Notes: generated by a model from the sequence alone, not told the origin. A stretch of DNA of 64,000 nucleotides from G963556115 sp963678205 (GCA_963678205.1 OY782760.1:2356001-2420000); one strand, 5' to 3'. Counted from the stretch's first letter, positions 18,267 through 27,877 are shown. A program made the numbers and translations.

Positions 18267-19208
18267 TTATCTCCCAATATCAGAGCGAATCTTAATTATT
18301 ACTCTTTTAAATAAAGTTCTTGCAAGGTCTACATCTGATACATGAGAAATAGAAATTATAACTTTTCTGTACTTGGCAAACATTAACAATCCTTCCTTTT
18401 CATCATTTGCCTGATACAAGGGGTATTCTTTACCATCGACATTTAAAATAGACTTTTTATAGTTATCCTGCCCTCTAAGCAAACCTCTAAAACTATCTGC
18501 CGCTTCTTCAGCATCACCCTCATCATTGAAATTAGATATGTAAATATTTGCTTCCAGACCAACGCTGCTAGCAAATGTTGTTACAGAAGGTGGTAAGAAC
18601 GCAAAATTCATCGCATTACCAGCACTTACATATGCATATTTTGAAGATATACCCTCTACATCCAAATATCTGAAACCATCAGGTTTCCAGTTATTTCCAG
18701 GAACTTTAGTTGCAATATATTTTGCAAGTGGAACTAAATCTGGAACATCGCCTTTCCCTGAGTATACCAGAGCAAAAAACCAGCGGCCTTTAAAGAAATA
18801 GAGGTTTCTACCATTATTTTGGACATCAAGAACCCCATCAGCCCCTACATCCACATGCTGCCCTTTTGTCATTAGTTTTCGTCTTACAAAGTAGTAAAAA
18901 ACACCTGCAGCACCATTATCACCTGCTAATCTATACGATTCAATGCTTAAATAGTTAGCTTCTCCGCCAAGAGTATACTCATTATGAAAGAAATCAACCA
19001 AACCATAATTATCAAAAATAGCGGTATTATTTCCAAGATATTCATCTCTTTTTTTGGCAAGAATATACGTTTTCCTTTTACCATCAGCGATAAGACCGGG
19101 GTACTCACCATTTACTGGGAGTAGACCTGAGTTTGATCCAGATACAGGATTTGAGCATGAAATACATGTTATTAAAACGAATAAAATAATTCCAAACCAC
19201 TTATACAT
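18267..19208 (-). CDS. DUF6599-like lipoprotein, last gene of the Rnf operon
   Basis: Predicted lipoprotein of 313 residues. A hydrophobic leader (WFGIILFVLITCISCS) holds lipobox-like Cys residues and AGGAG lies before the ATG. The mature part resembles the DUF6599 group: a LVDFFHNEYTLGGEANYLSIESY-type block and FLPPSVTTFASSVGLEANIYISNF in the second half. It follows rnfD by 52 bases on the same strand, in the position where RnfG is missing. It has no SGAT-type flavinylation motif and is not RnfG. A role as an outer-leaflet accessory of Rnf is only an inference from position. Confidence 0.65.
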   Translation of the reverse strand: MYKWFGIILFVLITCISCSNPVSGSNSGLLPVNGEYPGLIADGKRKTYILAKKRDEYLGNNTAIFDNYGLVDFFHNEYTLGGEANYLSIESYRLAGDNGAAGVFYYFVRRKLMTKGQHVDVGADGVLDVQNNGRNLYFFKGRWFFALVYSGKGDVPDLVPLAKYIATKVPGNNWKPDGFRYLDVEGISSKYAYVSAGNAMNFAFLPPSVTTFASSVGLEANIYISNFNDEGDAEEAADSFRGLLRGQDNYKKSILNVDGKEYPLYQANDEKEGLLMFAKYRKVIISISHVSDVDLARTLFKRVIIKIRSDIGR

Positions 19209-19260
19209 ATTTATCTCCTAGTGTATAGAAATGGCTAATAACCTCAAATGTTAGTAGATA

Positions 19261-20496
19261 CTATGCATGCGATTTTTTAGTACCAAATACCCTAGGTTTT
19301 GTCCATGCATCAATAAGTGGTACGCAAGTATTCATAATAAGTATAGAGTAACAGCATCCTTCTGGATAAGAAGATGAGTACATTCGTATCATTGCAGTAA
19401 TTACCCCACACCCAATTGCAAATATAACTTTACCTTTCCTGGTCATAGGAGTAGTAACATAATCAGTATCCATAAAGAAAGCACCAATCATCAACCCGCC
19501 ACCAAAAAGATGTAATAACACAGGACCAGAAAACCACTCAGTATATCCAGTAGCCTCGCCAGGAATATAAATTTGAGATGGTAAAACCCAAGTAATAAGA
19601 GCAACAGTCAATATGAAGCATACTGGCGCTTCCCAAGTAATAATTTTTTTATAAAGCAGGAATAAACCGCCAAGAATTAATGCTAGAGCTGAGACTTCAG
19701 CAATACATCCAGGCTCAAGCCCAAGAAAGCTATTCCAGACTAAAGTGCTATAATCTGGTAAAATCTGTTGTGCGGTAACACCTTTAGCAACAACTGCTTG
19801 ATCTGCAGAAAGAGTCATCAGTTTTGTAAGAGGTGTAGCTTGAGATATTACATCAATTCCATTATCTGCGCCAGCGTTAACAGCGTCTACCAATTTATCA
19901 CCAGCCATATGAGTTGCTTTTGAAACAGCATCAACAGCTTGCTCTCCGCCATCTTTTACAGCATTTGCTGTTGATTTAATATACTCACCAAAAGACCCGT
20001 CCATAGTGACACGTAATCTATCAAGTAATTCTTTTCTCTTTTCATTAATCATCGGCCAGCTTGGAGAATTAATTTGAGTAGGTATAGAAACCTGCAGAAA
20101 AGCTCTGGCTGCCAATGCTGGATTCCAAATATTACTGCCAAGACCACCAAAAGCTTGTTTGACCACACCCATAGCAAAAATACCTCCTACTATCGGCACC
20201 CACCAGCTTACATTGGGAGGTAGAACAGCAGCAAGAAGCAATCCACTTACTACAGCGGAGTAATCACTAATTGTTACATCAATTCCTCTCATTTTCTGAC
20301 AAATAACTTCGGTCACAAGACATGACAAAATACTTATAAGAGTAATTAACATTGCATACCAACCAAATACGTAAAAACCTACAAGAAAAGCTGGAAGTAA
20401 AGCCAAACAGACATTTCTCATTATAGATTCTGTGCTATCTTTGGCCTTCAGGTGTGGAGCTGCTGAGACAATATAATTTGTTTTTGGATCATTCAT
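19261..20496 (-). CDS. rnfD: Rnf complex subunit RnfD
   Basis: Membrane subunit of the Na+/H+-translocating ferredoxin:NAD+ oxidoreductase, carrying covalent FMN. It has about 411 residues; most relatives have about 320-350. The N-terminal family block 'SAAPHLKAKDSTESIMRNV' and the membrane blocks GGLGSNIWNPALAARAFLQ and GGLMIGAFFMDTDYVTTP are present. The extra length is a helical, Ala/Asp/Val-rich insertion (about residues 175-240). It contains a near-repeat: AVSKATHM, then VISQATPL about 27 residues on. SQATPL occupies the place of the SGAT-type flavinylation site. Fifth gene of rnfE-A-B-C-D. Confidence 0.92.
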   Translation of the reverse strand: MNDPKTNYIVSAAPHLKAKDSTESIMRNVCLALLPAFLVGFYVFGWYAMLITLISILSCLVTEVICQKMRGIDVTISDYSAVVSGLLLAAVLPPNVSWWVPIVGGIFAMGVVKQAFGGLGSNIWNPALAARAFLQVSIPTQINSPSWPMINEKRKELLDRLRVTMDGSFGEYIKSTANAVKDGGEQAVDAVSKATHMAGDKLVDAVNAGADNGIDVISQATPLTKLMTLSADQAVVAKGVTAQQILPDYSTLVWNSFLGLEPGCIAEVSALALILGGLFLLYKKIITWEAPVCFILTVALITWVLPSQIYIPGEATGYTEWFSGPVLLHLFGGGLMIGAFFMDTDYVTTPMTRKGKVIFAIGCGVITAMIRMYSSSYPEGCCYSILIMNTCVPLIDAWTKPRVFGTKKSHA

Positions 20497-20550
20497 AAGA
20501 AAACATACCTGATTTTATATTAAAAATACAATAAATTTAAATAACATTAA

Positions 20551-21885
20551 CTATTTTTTTGCAGCCTGTTTTTTTGCTCTTTCTTTGGCCAATTCTCCCT
20601 TAGCCACCTTGATCCACTGAACAATTGGTCTTCGTGAAGGGCAAATATAAGAACAACAACCACACTCAATACAGTCTGCAACATTATACTCTTTAGTATT
20701 TAAGTACATACCTTTTTCACCAAGTATACTGAACTCGCTTGGTAGTAAGCCCATTGGACAAGCATCAACACATCTGCTGCACCTAATACATGGACTGTAA
20801 TTAAAAGCCTTCTGATCAGTCAAGGCAACAATTCCACTCATACCTTTATTGACAGGCATTTCTAAATCAAAATGGGCTGCACCCATCATAGGACCACCAT
20901 AGATTAGTTTATTCGTTGCGACTTCATCAAATTGACTCATCTCAAGCAGCACCCTAGCAGGAGTACCAATTCTTGCTATATAATTTGCAGGATTTTTAAC
21001 TCCAGAACCTGTAACAGTTACAACCCTTTCTGTTAAAGGGCGTCTTAAATATACAGCTTCATAAATCGCATGTGCTGTTGCAACATTGCTGACACATACT
21101 CCAATATCCATAGGTAACCCGCCACTAGGAACCTCTTTACCAGTGCACGCAAAAATAAGTTGCTTTTCTGCTCCTTGTGGATACATTACACGCAGCAGTT
21201 TTGCTTCAGCCAAACTGCCCATTTCTTTGAGTGTCTTATCAATAACAGCAAAGGCATCTGGCTTATTTTCTTCTATCCCTATATAAGCCTTTTTCGCACC
21301 AAGTTGCTTGACTAAAAGGTCGAGTCCAATACATATTGTTTTTGGGCTTTCTAACATTAATCTATGGTCTGCTGTCAAAAACGGCTCACACTCAACACCA
21401 TTAAGAATAACTGTATCAATCTTTTTTTCTGGTGGAGGAGATAATTTTACATGAGTTGGAAAAGTAGCGCCACCCATTCCAACAATTCCAGCCCATATCA
21501 CAGCAGTTTTAATTTCATCAGGAGTAAACTCTTCATTCTCTTTGAGCGGAGTATTACAGCCAACTTCCCATTCATCAAGACCATCACATTCAATAACCAC
21601 TCCCTGGCATTTCATCCCCATGGGGTGTGTTATTGACTCAATTCTTTTTACCACACCAGAAACCGAGCTATGCACAGCAGCAGAAACAAATCCGCCAGCC
21701 TCACCAATAACAGTCCCACGTTTAACATTTTGCCCCACAGCAACACAAGCTTTTGCTGGAGCGCCAATATGCTGTTGAAGAGGAATCGTAATTAATTTAG
21801 GAATTTCTGCCTTTTTTAATGGGCAGTCTTTGGAGTATTCTTTATAATCATGTGGATGTACACCACCTTGGAACAATTTTTTCAT
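20551..21885 (-). CDS. rnfC: Rnf complex subunit RnfC
   Basis: Peripheral electron-input subunit that contacts NAD(H) and carries two [4Fe-4S] clusters. In the 444 residues I see the N-terminal barrel-sandwich (FQGGVHPHDYKEYSKD), the glycine-rich nucleotide/FMN region GIVGMGGATFPTHVKLSPP, and the C-terminal ferredoxin-like CIRCSRCVDACPMG and CIECGCCSYICPSRRP. It ends in a Lys/Ala-rich tail (AKERAKKQAAKK), shorter than the repeats in E. coli RsxC. It lies between rnfB and rnfD with short gaps of about 45-55 bases, so one transcript is likely. Confidence 0.95.
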   Translation of the reverse strand: MKKLFQGGVHPHDYKEYSKDCPLKKAEIPKLITIPLQQHIGAPAKACVAVGQNVKRGTVIGEAGGFVSAAVHSSVSGVVKRIESITHPMGMKCQGVVIECDGLDEWEVGCNTPLKENEEFTPDEIKTAVIWAGIVGMGGATFPTHVKLSPPPEKKIDTVILNGVECEPFLTADHRLMLESPKTICIGLDLLVKQLGAKKAYIGIEENKPDAFAVIDKTLKEMGSLAEAKLLRVMYPQGAEKQLIFACTGKEVPSGGLPMDIGVCVSNVATAHAIYEAVYLRRPLTERVVTVTGSGVKNPANYIARIGTPARVLLEMSQFDEVATNKLIYGGPMMGAAHFDLEMPVNKGMSGIVALTDQKAFNYSPCIRCSRCVDACPMGLLPSEFSILGEKGMYLNTKEYNVADCIECGCCSYICPSRRPIVQWIKVAKGELAKERAKKQAAKK

Positions 21886-21928
21886 GATAAATCATCTCAT
21901 TTTGATAGGCCAAAAAAACAATACAATT

Positions 21929-22780
21929 CTAAAGTGCGTTTTCTCTGTTAATTCTATCCGCTCTACGATCCTTACGCTCACTTCTAATATTCATAATAAG
22001 GTTCTTAGGACAGACATTTACACATTTACCACATAGCTTACACTTATCATAATCAATAACTGCAAGATTATCAACAATATGAATAGCATCAAACGGGCAC
22101 TCTTTCACGCATTTTTGACAAGCAATACAAGCATGATTGCATGCTTTATTTGCCTTTGCTCCTTTATCGTGATTCTGACACCTAACAACAATCACACGAC
22201 TTTCTGGATCAAGCCTAATAAGATTGCGTGGACAAACCTCAACACATTTTCCACAACCAGCACAAAGGTCTTCATCAATTTCAACAACATTGTTTGCATT
22301 AAGCTTCATTGCACCAAATGGACACGCTTCGATACAGCTTCCTAGCCCTAAGCAACCATATGGGCATGCCTGAAATGAACCTGCAAGCCCCATAACACTC
22401 GCAGCTTTACAAGTTGATACTCCAGAGTATTTAAAACGTGGTCTTACGCCATCACCATCACACTGCACAACTGCAAAATTAGGCTCTGTTGCACTTGCAG
22501 TCATTCCCATAATATTAGCTATTTTTTCAACAACAGCCGCTGCACCTGGTGCACATAAATTAATTTCTGCACCCTTAACTACGATCCCTTCTGCATATGC
22601 TGCACAGCCTGCAAAGCCGCACGCACCACAGTTTACCCCGGGTAAAACCTCAGTAACCTCTTCCGTTCTTGGGTCAACCACCACATGGAACTTCTTCGAT
22701 GCAATAGCAAGAACAAGACCTAATATTGCACCAAGAACAGCCATGATAATAACAGGCGTAATAATTGCGATTATATCCAT
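21929..22780 (-). CDS. rnfB: Rnf complex subunit RnfB
   Basis: Ferredoxin-accepting subunit. An N-terminal membrane anchor (DIIAIITPVIIMAVLGAILGL) is followed by the Fe-S motif CGACGFAGCAAYAEGIV. Four further ferredoxin-type Cys groups follow (CIEACPFGAM, CAGCGKCVEVCP, CIACQKCVKECP, CKLCGKCVNVCP), giving about 283 residues. The ATG at 22780 is preferred over the TTG at 22795 as it opens directly into the anchor. The multi-cluster form resembles that of anaerobes rather than the shorter E. coli protein. The likely partner is a soluble low-potential ferredoxin such as the one at 36950-37117. Confidence 0.94.
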   Translation of the reverse strand: MDIIAIITPVIIMAVLGAILGLVLAIASKKFHVVVDPRTEEVTEVLPGVNCGACGFAGCAAYAEGIVVKGAEINLCAPGAAAVVEKIANIMGMTASATEPNFAVVQCDGDGVRPRFKYSGVSTCKAASVMGLAGSFQACPYGCLGLGSCIEACPFGAMKLNANNVVEIDEDLCAGCGKCVEVCPRNLIRLDPESRVIVVRCQNHDKGAKANKACNHACIACQKCVKECPFDAIHIVDNLAVIDYDKCKLCGKCVNVCPKNLIMNIRSERKDRRADRINRENAL

Positions 22781-22845
22781 ATATAAACCATTCAATTTAT
22801 CAAAAGTACTAAATAAATAAACTACAGAATTAAGGCAACCTTATT

Positions 22846-23475
22846 TTAGATAAAACCTTGGAAGCCAAAAAATGCAAGAGCCATACAACATCCAGCAAGA
22901 AAAGCAATCGGCATTCCTTTCATACTCTCAGGAATTGGAGCCGATTCCAGCCTTTCACGCACACCAGCCATAAGATAAATAGCAAGAGTAAAACCAATGC
23001 CGCCAAATACGCCCAACAGCCCTTGATACCATACTGCTTGGGCAAGTGAATATGAGGGATCAGCAAGTTCAGTAAGTTTCATTTGCGTTACCCCAAGTAC
23101 TGCACAATTAGTCGTAATAAGCGGTAAAAAAATACCCAAAGTCTGGTACAAAGCAGGAGCAACTTTCTTCAGTACAATTTCTACAAACTGCACAAGTGAA
23201 GCAATGACAAGAATAAAAGAGACAATATCTAAATATTGCTCCATATGGTATTCTTTAAGGGCAGGATGTAAAAAAATTCCCTTATATATTAACATTGTTA
23301 CTACAGATGCCATTGTCATTACAAAAATAACTGCACACCCCATACCAATTGCAGATTCTCTATTTTTACTAACACCGAAGAATGGACAAAGACCTAAAAA
23401 TTGACTCAGAACAAAATTCTGAGTAAATATCAGCCCAAACATCAATGCGAAGTACTGTTCTAAAGTAAATTCCAT
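22846..23475 (-). CDS. rnfA: Rnf complex subunit RnfA
   Basis: Six-helix membrane subunit homologous to NqrE; with RnfE it forms the pseudo-symmetric core with an intramembrane Fe-S site. The ATG at 23475 has TAAGGA nine bases before it and gives the family start EFTLEQYFALMFGLIFTQNFVLSQFLGLCPFFG. A further upstream frame start at 23517 would only add a non-conserved leader. The two half-site Cys motifs are LGLCPFFGVSKN and ITTNCAVLGVT. The final protein has 209 residues, within the usual range. Confidence 0.95.
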   Translation of the reverse strand: MEFTLEQYFALMFGLIFTQNFVLSQFLGLCPFFGVSKNRESAIGMGCAVIFVMTMASVVTMLIYKGIFLHPALKEYHMEQYLDIVSFILVIASLVQFVEIVLKKVAPALYQTLGIFLPLITTNCAVLGVTQMKLTELADPSYSLAQAVWYQGLLGVFGGIGFTLAIYLMAGVRERLESAPIPESMKGMPIAFLAGCCMALAFFGFQGFI

Positions 23476-23537
23476 TGTTAAATTCCTTACAAAGTAACGT
23501 TTTAACACATACAACAAATAATCAGAGTCAAAATAAA

Positions 23538-24218
23538 CTATTTAATTATATCAACACCTGTAAGCAACTGTTTTTCTCGTTCAACTCTACCATGATTTAA
23601 ATTCTTTTGAATCTGTAAACGTCGATCTCTACGGTTCTTAAAGTATGCTGCTGCGCTCAATATTAAACCTACAGTCAAAAATCCCCCTGGAGAAAGAATG
23701 AAAATTTTCTGAGTAAATGGCTCAAGACCATTAGCAAGAGGAATACCATAGAATGTACCCGCCCCTAGAATTTCTCTAAACAAAGCAATCAAACAGAGAG
23801 CCAAGGTAAAACCTAACCCCATACCAATACCATCAAAAACACTTTCAATAACACCGCGCTTAAATGCAAATGCCTCTGCCCTGCCAAGTATTATACAGTT
23901 TACAACTATCAAGGCTAAAAAGATACCCAAAGAAGCTTTAAGACTTGGAAAGTATGCTGCCATTACTAGCTTAACAACAGTAACAAATGTTGCAATAATG
24001 ACAATAAATATTGGTATTCTTATTTCTTTAGGGATACCTTTCTTACAGATGGAAATAAGCAAATTTGAACAAATAAGCACAAATGTTGCAGCAAACCCCA
24101 TTCCTACAGCATTGGACACCCCTGTAGTTACAGCTAATGTTGGGCAGAGCCCTAAGAGAAGAACCAGAACTGGATTCTCCCTAATAATTCCTTTTGAGAA
24201 TTCATTGACTACACTCAC
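23538..24218 (-). CDS. rnfE: Rnf complex subunit RnfE
   Basis: Membrane subunit homologous to NqrD and paralogous to RnfA. Its Cys half-sites are LLLGLCPTLAVTTG and LIVVNCIILGRAEAFA. Of 226 residues, about six helices fill the first 195; a basic tail (KNRRDRRLQIQKNLNHGRVEREK) follows. It is the first gene of the leftward operon rnfE-A-B-C-D-lipoprotein. The order is a circular permutation of the common arrangements, and the gene normally found between rnfD and rnfE, rnfG, is absent. Confidence 0.95.
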   Translation of the reverse strand: MSVVNEFSKGIIRENPVLVLLLGLCPTLAVTTGVSNAVGMGFAATFVLICSNLLISICKKGIPKEIRIPIFIVIIATFVTVVKLVMAAYFPSLKASLGIFLALIVVNCIILGRAEAFAFKRGVIESVFDGIGMGLGFTLALCLIALFREILGAGTFYGIPLANGLEPFTQKIFILSPGGFLTVGLILSAAAYFKNRRDRRLQIQKNLNHGRVEREKQLLTGVDIIK

Positions 24219-24371
24219 GTCAGCTCCTATAAATATTTATTTCGCGATATTTTACATAAAAATTACTGATTTAATTTACTTAAAGTTTATAACATGAATA
24301 CTTGGAATCAAGTAAAAAATACAGACAAAGTTATATCGTAATCAATACAATTTAACTGTTAAATTATTTTG

Positions 24372-25364
24372 TTAGTTAAGATATCCATTTCTGTAAAGAG
24401 GATTTCCTTTTTTCAAATCCTCTAAAATATCTTCTGGCAAGTAATTATTTAGCGCAAATTTATCTTCAACATATTTTCCTAGTTCTGAAATTTTATTTGA
24501 TATTTCATCAAAAGGTCCTTCTGTGACAAAAGTCTTTATTGTAGAACACATAATCAGAAGATCATTAATTTCCGCATAATATTGCTTCCTTTTCTTATCA
24601 ACTGTACTGCAAATATCTTTTGCCTGAATTAAAACCGCTTGCAGATCATTTCTAATTGATGTCGTTTGCTTTGCTATAACTTTAAATATATATTCTGGCT
24701 CCATATCTTTGGGCATATCACTTCTTTTTTTAAGATTATCTTCATTTTTTAAAGTGACATTTGAAACAGAGTACAAATGCTCCTCTGGATAATTAAGGTA
24801 ATACATGTTTCTTGACTTAATTAGCTCTGCAATATCCTCTTTACATTTTTTCAAGCAGTCTGTACCAATATTATGATATACCGGCAACTGTTCCTCATCT
24901 ACATTTTCCTTCAAAATTTTTATAATGCTTTTTGCTTCAGAACAAAAAGCATCTGCAAGTACTTTATATCGCAATGCAACAAGAGAATCATTTTTTACAC
25001 AGTGATCCTGCAGTGTTCTAAACTTATTAAATCTTACCTTACCTCGCTGGTTTCCAAGTAATGCTCTAAGAGCTGGAGAAGAGGAATCCTTTATCATGTC
25101 ATAAGGAAACAGATTTTTCAAAACCTTTTTCAGCATTAAATGCGAAGACATTGCATGTTCAGTATTTACCGTTTGAACAATTTCTCTTGCGACACATACT
25201 CTAGTTGCATATTCAATTGGGCCACACGACCCCTGTAATTCCCAATATATTGAACTAAGCCAGTCAAAAAAATAACTACGAGATGGCGCGAACTCTGAAT
25301 AGTATTCACGCTGTTTCATAAAATTAACTTCAGCTTCAAAAGGTCTGTCTTCATCTCTTTTCAT
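24372..25364 (-). CDS. Uncharacterised 330-aa helical protein
   Basis: I do not recognise this gene. It starts at an ATG with AGGTGA four bases upstream. The protein is soluble, rich in Lys, Glu and Leu, and predicted mostly helical by eye. It has no signal peptide, membrane segment or catalytic motif that I can name. Scattered Cys occur in the middle (TDCLKKC) and N-terminal part. A Trp/Tyr-rich N-terminal stretch (YFFDWLSSIYWELQGSCGP) is the most distinctive feature. It is monocistronic, between the Rnf operon and the divergent nifS. The size, open frame and ribosome site support a real gene. Confidence 0.6.
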   Translation of the reverse strand: MKRDEDRPFEAEVNFMKQREYYSEFAPSRSYFFDWLSSIYWELQGSCGPIEYATRVCVAREIVQTVNTEHAMSSHLMLKKVLKNLFPYDMIKDSSSPALRALLGNQRGKVRFNKFRTLQDHCVKNDSLVALRYKVLADAFCSEAKSIIKILKENVDEEQLPVYHNIGTDCLKKCKEDIAELIKSRNMYYLNYPEEHLYSVSNVTLKNEDNLKKRSDMPKDMEPEYIFKVIAKQTTSIRNDLQAVLIQAKDICSTVDKKRKQYYAEINDLLIMCSTIKTFVTEGPFDEISNKISELGKYVEDKFALNNYLPEDILEDLKKGNPLYRNGYLN

Positions 25365-25773
25365 TTTATCACCTGTGAGTGAATATAAAGCACTGAATTG
25401 TAATTATATTAGTCTGCGGTTAAATTAATATTAATAATTTTTCTCATCTTGTCAACATAAAGTAATTTCAAGGTTTAAAGGAAACAATAACAAAAAATAA
25501 AATATACTTTACATATTCTTTTTATAGTAACATAATATTCAAAAAAAAGACAAAGCTAATTTATGTGTGTATTAATTTAAAAATATGGTAAAATAAATAA
25601 AGGATATGGTTTAATGAGCATATTTTTTTATAAAATTTTATCTTTGTTCTTTTAAGACTGCATAAGTTTTTTTATAATATAAGATGAATAGAACATTGAA
25701 AGAACATTTTCTATCAATATTCTATTCAAGCTTTATTCAATTATATTGTTTTATACAGAAAGGTCCACTTATT
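25365..25773. other. AT-rich divergent intergenic region before nifS
   Basis: About 400 bases of strongly AT-rich sequence. A possible tiny frame at 25615 (13 residues, AAAGGATATGGTT upstream) is too short to call. An upstream in-frame ATG of nifS at 25684 also falls here but is not the likely start. No RNA gene seen. Confidence 0.4.
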
Positions 25774-26958
25774 ATGGATAATATATATTTAGATAACGCA
25801 GCAACAACAAAAATAGATGAAGAAGTATTCAAAGCGATGGTGCCATTTTTAACTGAGAACTATGGTAATCCTTCATCAAAATACTACAGCCTTGGGCGGA
25901 CCGCACGAAGCGCTGTTAATAAAGCACGAATTCAGGTAGCAAAACTTATAGGCGCTGAGATACCAGAAGATGAAGACAAAAAAGGCGAGATAATTTTCAC
26001 TTCTTGTGCAACAGAGAGCAATAATACTGTACTAAAAACTGCTGTTGAAATTACAGGAAAAAAAAGAATTATCTCCTCAACAATTGAGCATCATGCTATC
26101 TTAGAGACCCTTGAATATCTTGCGAAGAAGGGAGAAGCAGAATATACACTATTACCTGTTAATAGTACCGGTACTGTTAATCCTGAGGATTTGCGTAAAG
26201 AACTCAGCAAGAATGATGTTGCACTTGTATCTATTATGTTTGCAAATAACGAAGTTGGTAGTATCCAACCCATAAAAGAGCTAACACAAATTGCGCACGA
26301 ACATAAGGTTCTATTTCATACAGATGCAGTACAAGCTGCAGGAAAAATATTAATTGACGTTAAAGATCTTGATGTTGATTATCTAAGTTTGTCAGCGCAT
26401 AAATTTTATGGTCCCAAGGGTGTGGGTGTTTTATATGCAAAAAAAGGGGCTAAAACAGTGCCATTAATTCATGGTGGAGCTCAGGAAGCTCATAGACGAG
26501 CTGGCACATTGAATGTTGCCAGTATTGTAGGAATGGGTAAAGCAGCAGAGCTTGCTAATGAGGAAGTTCATGCTGGAACTTCACGAACAGCAGAACTTGT
26601 AGAAAGACTTTGGGAAGGACTTAATAAAACAATACCTAAGATTTATCGTAATGGGGATTCTGATAATAAACTACCAAATATCTTAAATATCAGATTTGTA
26701 GGTGTTGAAGGTGAAGCTATTCTTTTAAGACTTGATATGTTTGGCATTCAGGTTTCTAGTGGCTCTGCATGCTCAACAGACAGTATTGAGCCATCACATG
26801 TACTTCTTGCCCTAGGAATAGCTCAGGAAGATGCGCACGGTTCAATGAGATTCAGTTTGAGTAAATTTACAACCGAACAAGATATCGATAAAGTAATTGA
26901 AATATTACCTTCACAAGTTAACCTTCTTAGACAAATGAGTGTGACGTGGAATGGATGA
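25774..26958 (+). CDS. nifS: Cysteine desulfurase, NifS/IscS family
   Basis: PLP enzyme that takes sulfur from cysteine for Fe-S cluster assembly. The ATG at 25774 gives the family start MDNIYLDNAATTKIDEEV; an in-frame ATG at 25684 would add an AT-rich non-family leader. Key residues: SAHKFYGPKG with the PLP Lys about 210, and the persulfide Cys in SSGSACSTDSIEPSH, about 333. The long mobile Cys loop is of the NifS/IscS class, not SufS. The total of 394 residues is normal. Its 3' end overlaps the first PilZ gene by eight bases, and nifU follows 1.4 kb later in the same direction. Confidence 0.95.
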   Translation: MDNIYLDNAATTKIDEEVFKAMVPFLTENYGNPSSKYYSLGRTARSAVNKARIQVAKLIGAEIPEDEDKKGEIIFTSCATESNNTVLKTAVEITGKKRIISSTIEHHAILETLEYLAKKGEAEYTLLPVNSTGTVNPEDLRKELSKNDVALVSIMFANNEVGSIQPIKELTQIAHEHKVLFHTDAVQAAGKILIDVKDLDVDYLSLSAHKFYGPKGVGVLYAKKGAKTVPLIHGGAQEAHRRAGTLNVASIVGMGKAAELANEEVHAGTSRTAELVERLWEGLNKTIPKIYRNGDSDNKLPNILNIRFVGVEGEAILLRLDMFGIQVSSGSACSTDSIEPSHVLLALGIAQEDAHGSMRFSLSKFTTEQDIDKVIEILPSQVNLLRQMSVTWNG

Positions 26959-27877
26959 TAATCCTGAAAATGTAGTTGAAATGCCTTTTTTACCTTGGGT
27001 AGATGTAAAATCAACCAATCCGGTTGAAGCAACTGGTATTATCCTATTTTTCTTGCTTATTGGTTTTTGTTTATACTATTTATTTAAAAAAAAGAAAGAA
27101 GAGCATGTTACACCTCATATAGAAATTAATCATGCTTCGACTCGCGAGGGTTTCAGTTATTTTGACAATCAGGAATTTGATGCTTCGAATGTTAATTCTA
27201 CACTCAACCTTCCAAAAGGCGTTCGTATAACTCTTCAAAGAGCCGGAGATGAAAAGCAGTACGAAGGTACTATTATTAACATAACTGATTCTCATTTTAT
27301 TGTTTTTATTAATAATGATCCTGAACACAAGTATAGCCCCGTAAGAGGTGAAAAAACTCTTTTTTTTGCTGAATTAAATGACATGCGCTGGTCATTTTCT
27401 ACAGAATTTTCTGAGATATATGATGAAGGTGTTAGAGGTTATATTTTCTATAATACTTATGATATCTTTATAACTCATAAACGTAAGGAAGCAAGAATAT
27501 TCAAGGAACTTCCATCACTGTTCTCAGTTATTCCCAGAAACATTGTTTGTGGTCCTATTCCTATTGACGATCTTATAGATAAGGCACAGGGTGAAATACC
27601 ATCAACAATACATGATATCAGTGCAAGCGGATGTGCAATACACACCCGATCTCCCCTGAGTTTTTTTGAAGGGGATCTTGCTGTCATTAGCTTTATATTA
27701 CCTGGTTCACCTGAAGAGCATACTATCTTTGCTGGCGTAAATAGTATTAAAAAGGTTAATCATGATGCAGGTGGAGGCAGCATTCTTAATTTAGAATTTT
27801 TAAAAACAAATGTTAAAATAGATAATATAATAAAACAAATGGTAAGTTCGCATATTGAAGAAGAAATCATTACTTAA
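26951..27877 (+). CDS. Membrane-anchored PilZ-domain protein
   Basis: Putative c-di-GMP receptor of 308 residues. One N-terminal transmembrane helix (ATGIILFFLLIGFCLYYLFKKKK) is followed by a cytoplasmic YcgR-like N-domain (about 70-180). The C-terminal PilZ domain has both binding motifs: RKEAR (RxxxR) and HDISASGCAIHT (D-x-S-x-x-G). It overlaps nifS by eight bases, so translation is coupled. Its target may be motility, adhesion or envelope processes. No flagellar gene is in the window. Confidence 0.85.
   Translation: MDDNPENVVEMPFLPWVDVKSTNPVEATGIILFFLLIGFCLYYLFKKKKEEHVTPHIEINHASTREGFSYFDNQEFDASNVNSTLNLPKGVRITLQRAGDEKQYEGTIINITDSHFIVFINNDPEHKYSPVRGEKTLFFAELNDMRWSFSTEFSEIYDEGVRGYIFYNTYDIFITHKRKEARIFKELPSLFSVIPRNIVCGPIPIDDLIDKAQGEIPSTIHDISASGCAIHTRSPLSFFEGDLAVISFILPGSPEEHTIFAGVNSIKKVNHDAGGGSILNLEFLKTNVKIDNIIKQMVSSHIEEEIIT

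Noticed and set aside
18267..19208. Candidate RnfG
   Set aside because: No SGAT-type FMN attachment site and no FMN-binding domain pattern; resembles DUF6599 instead.
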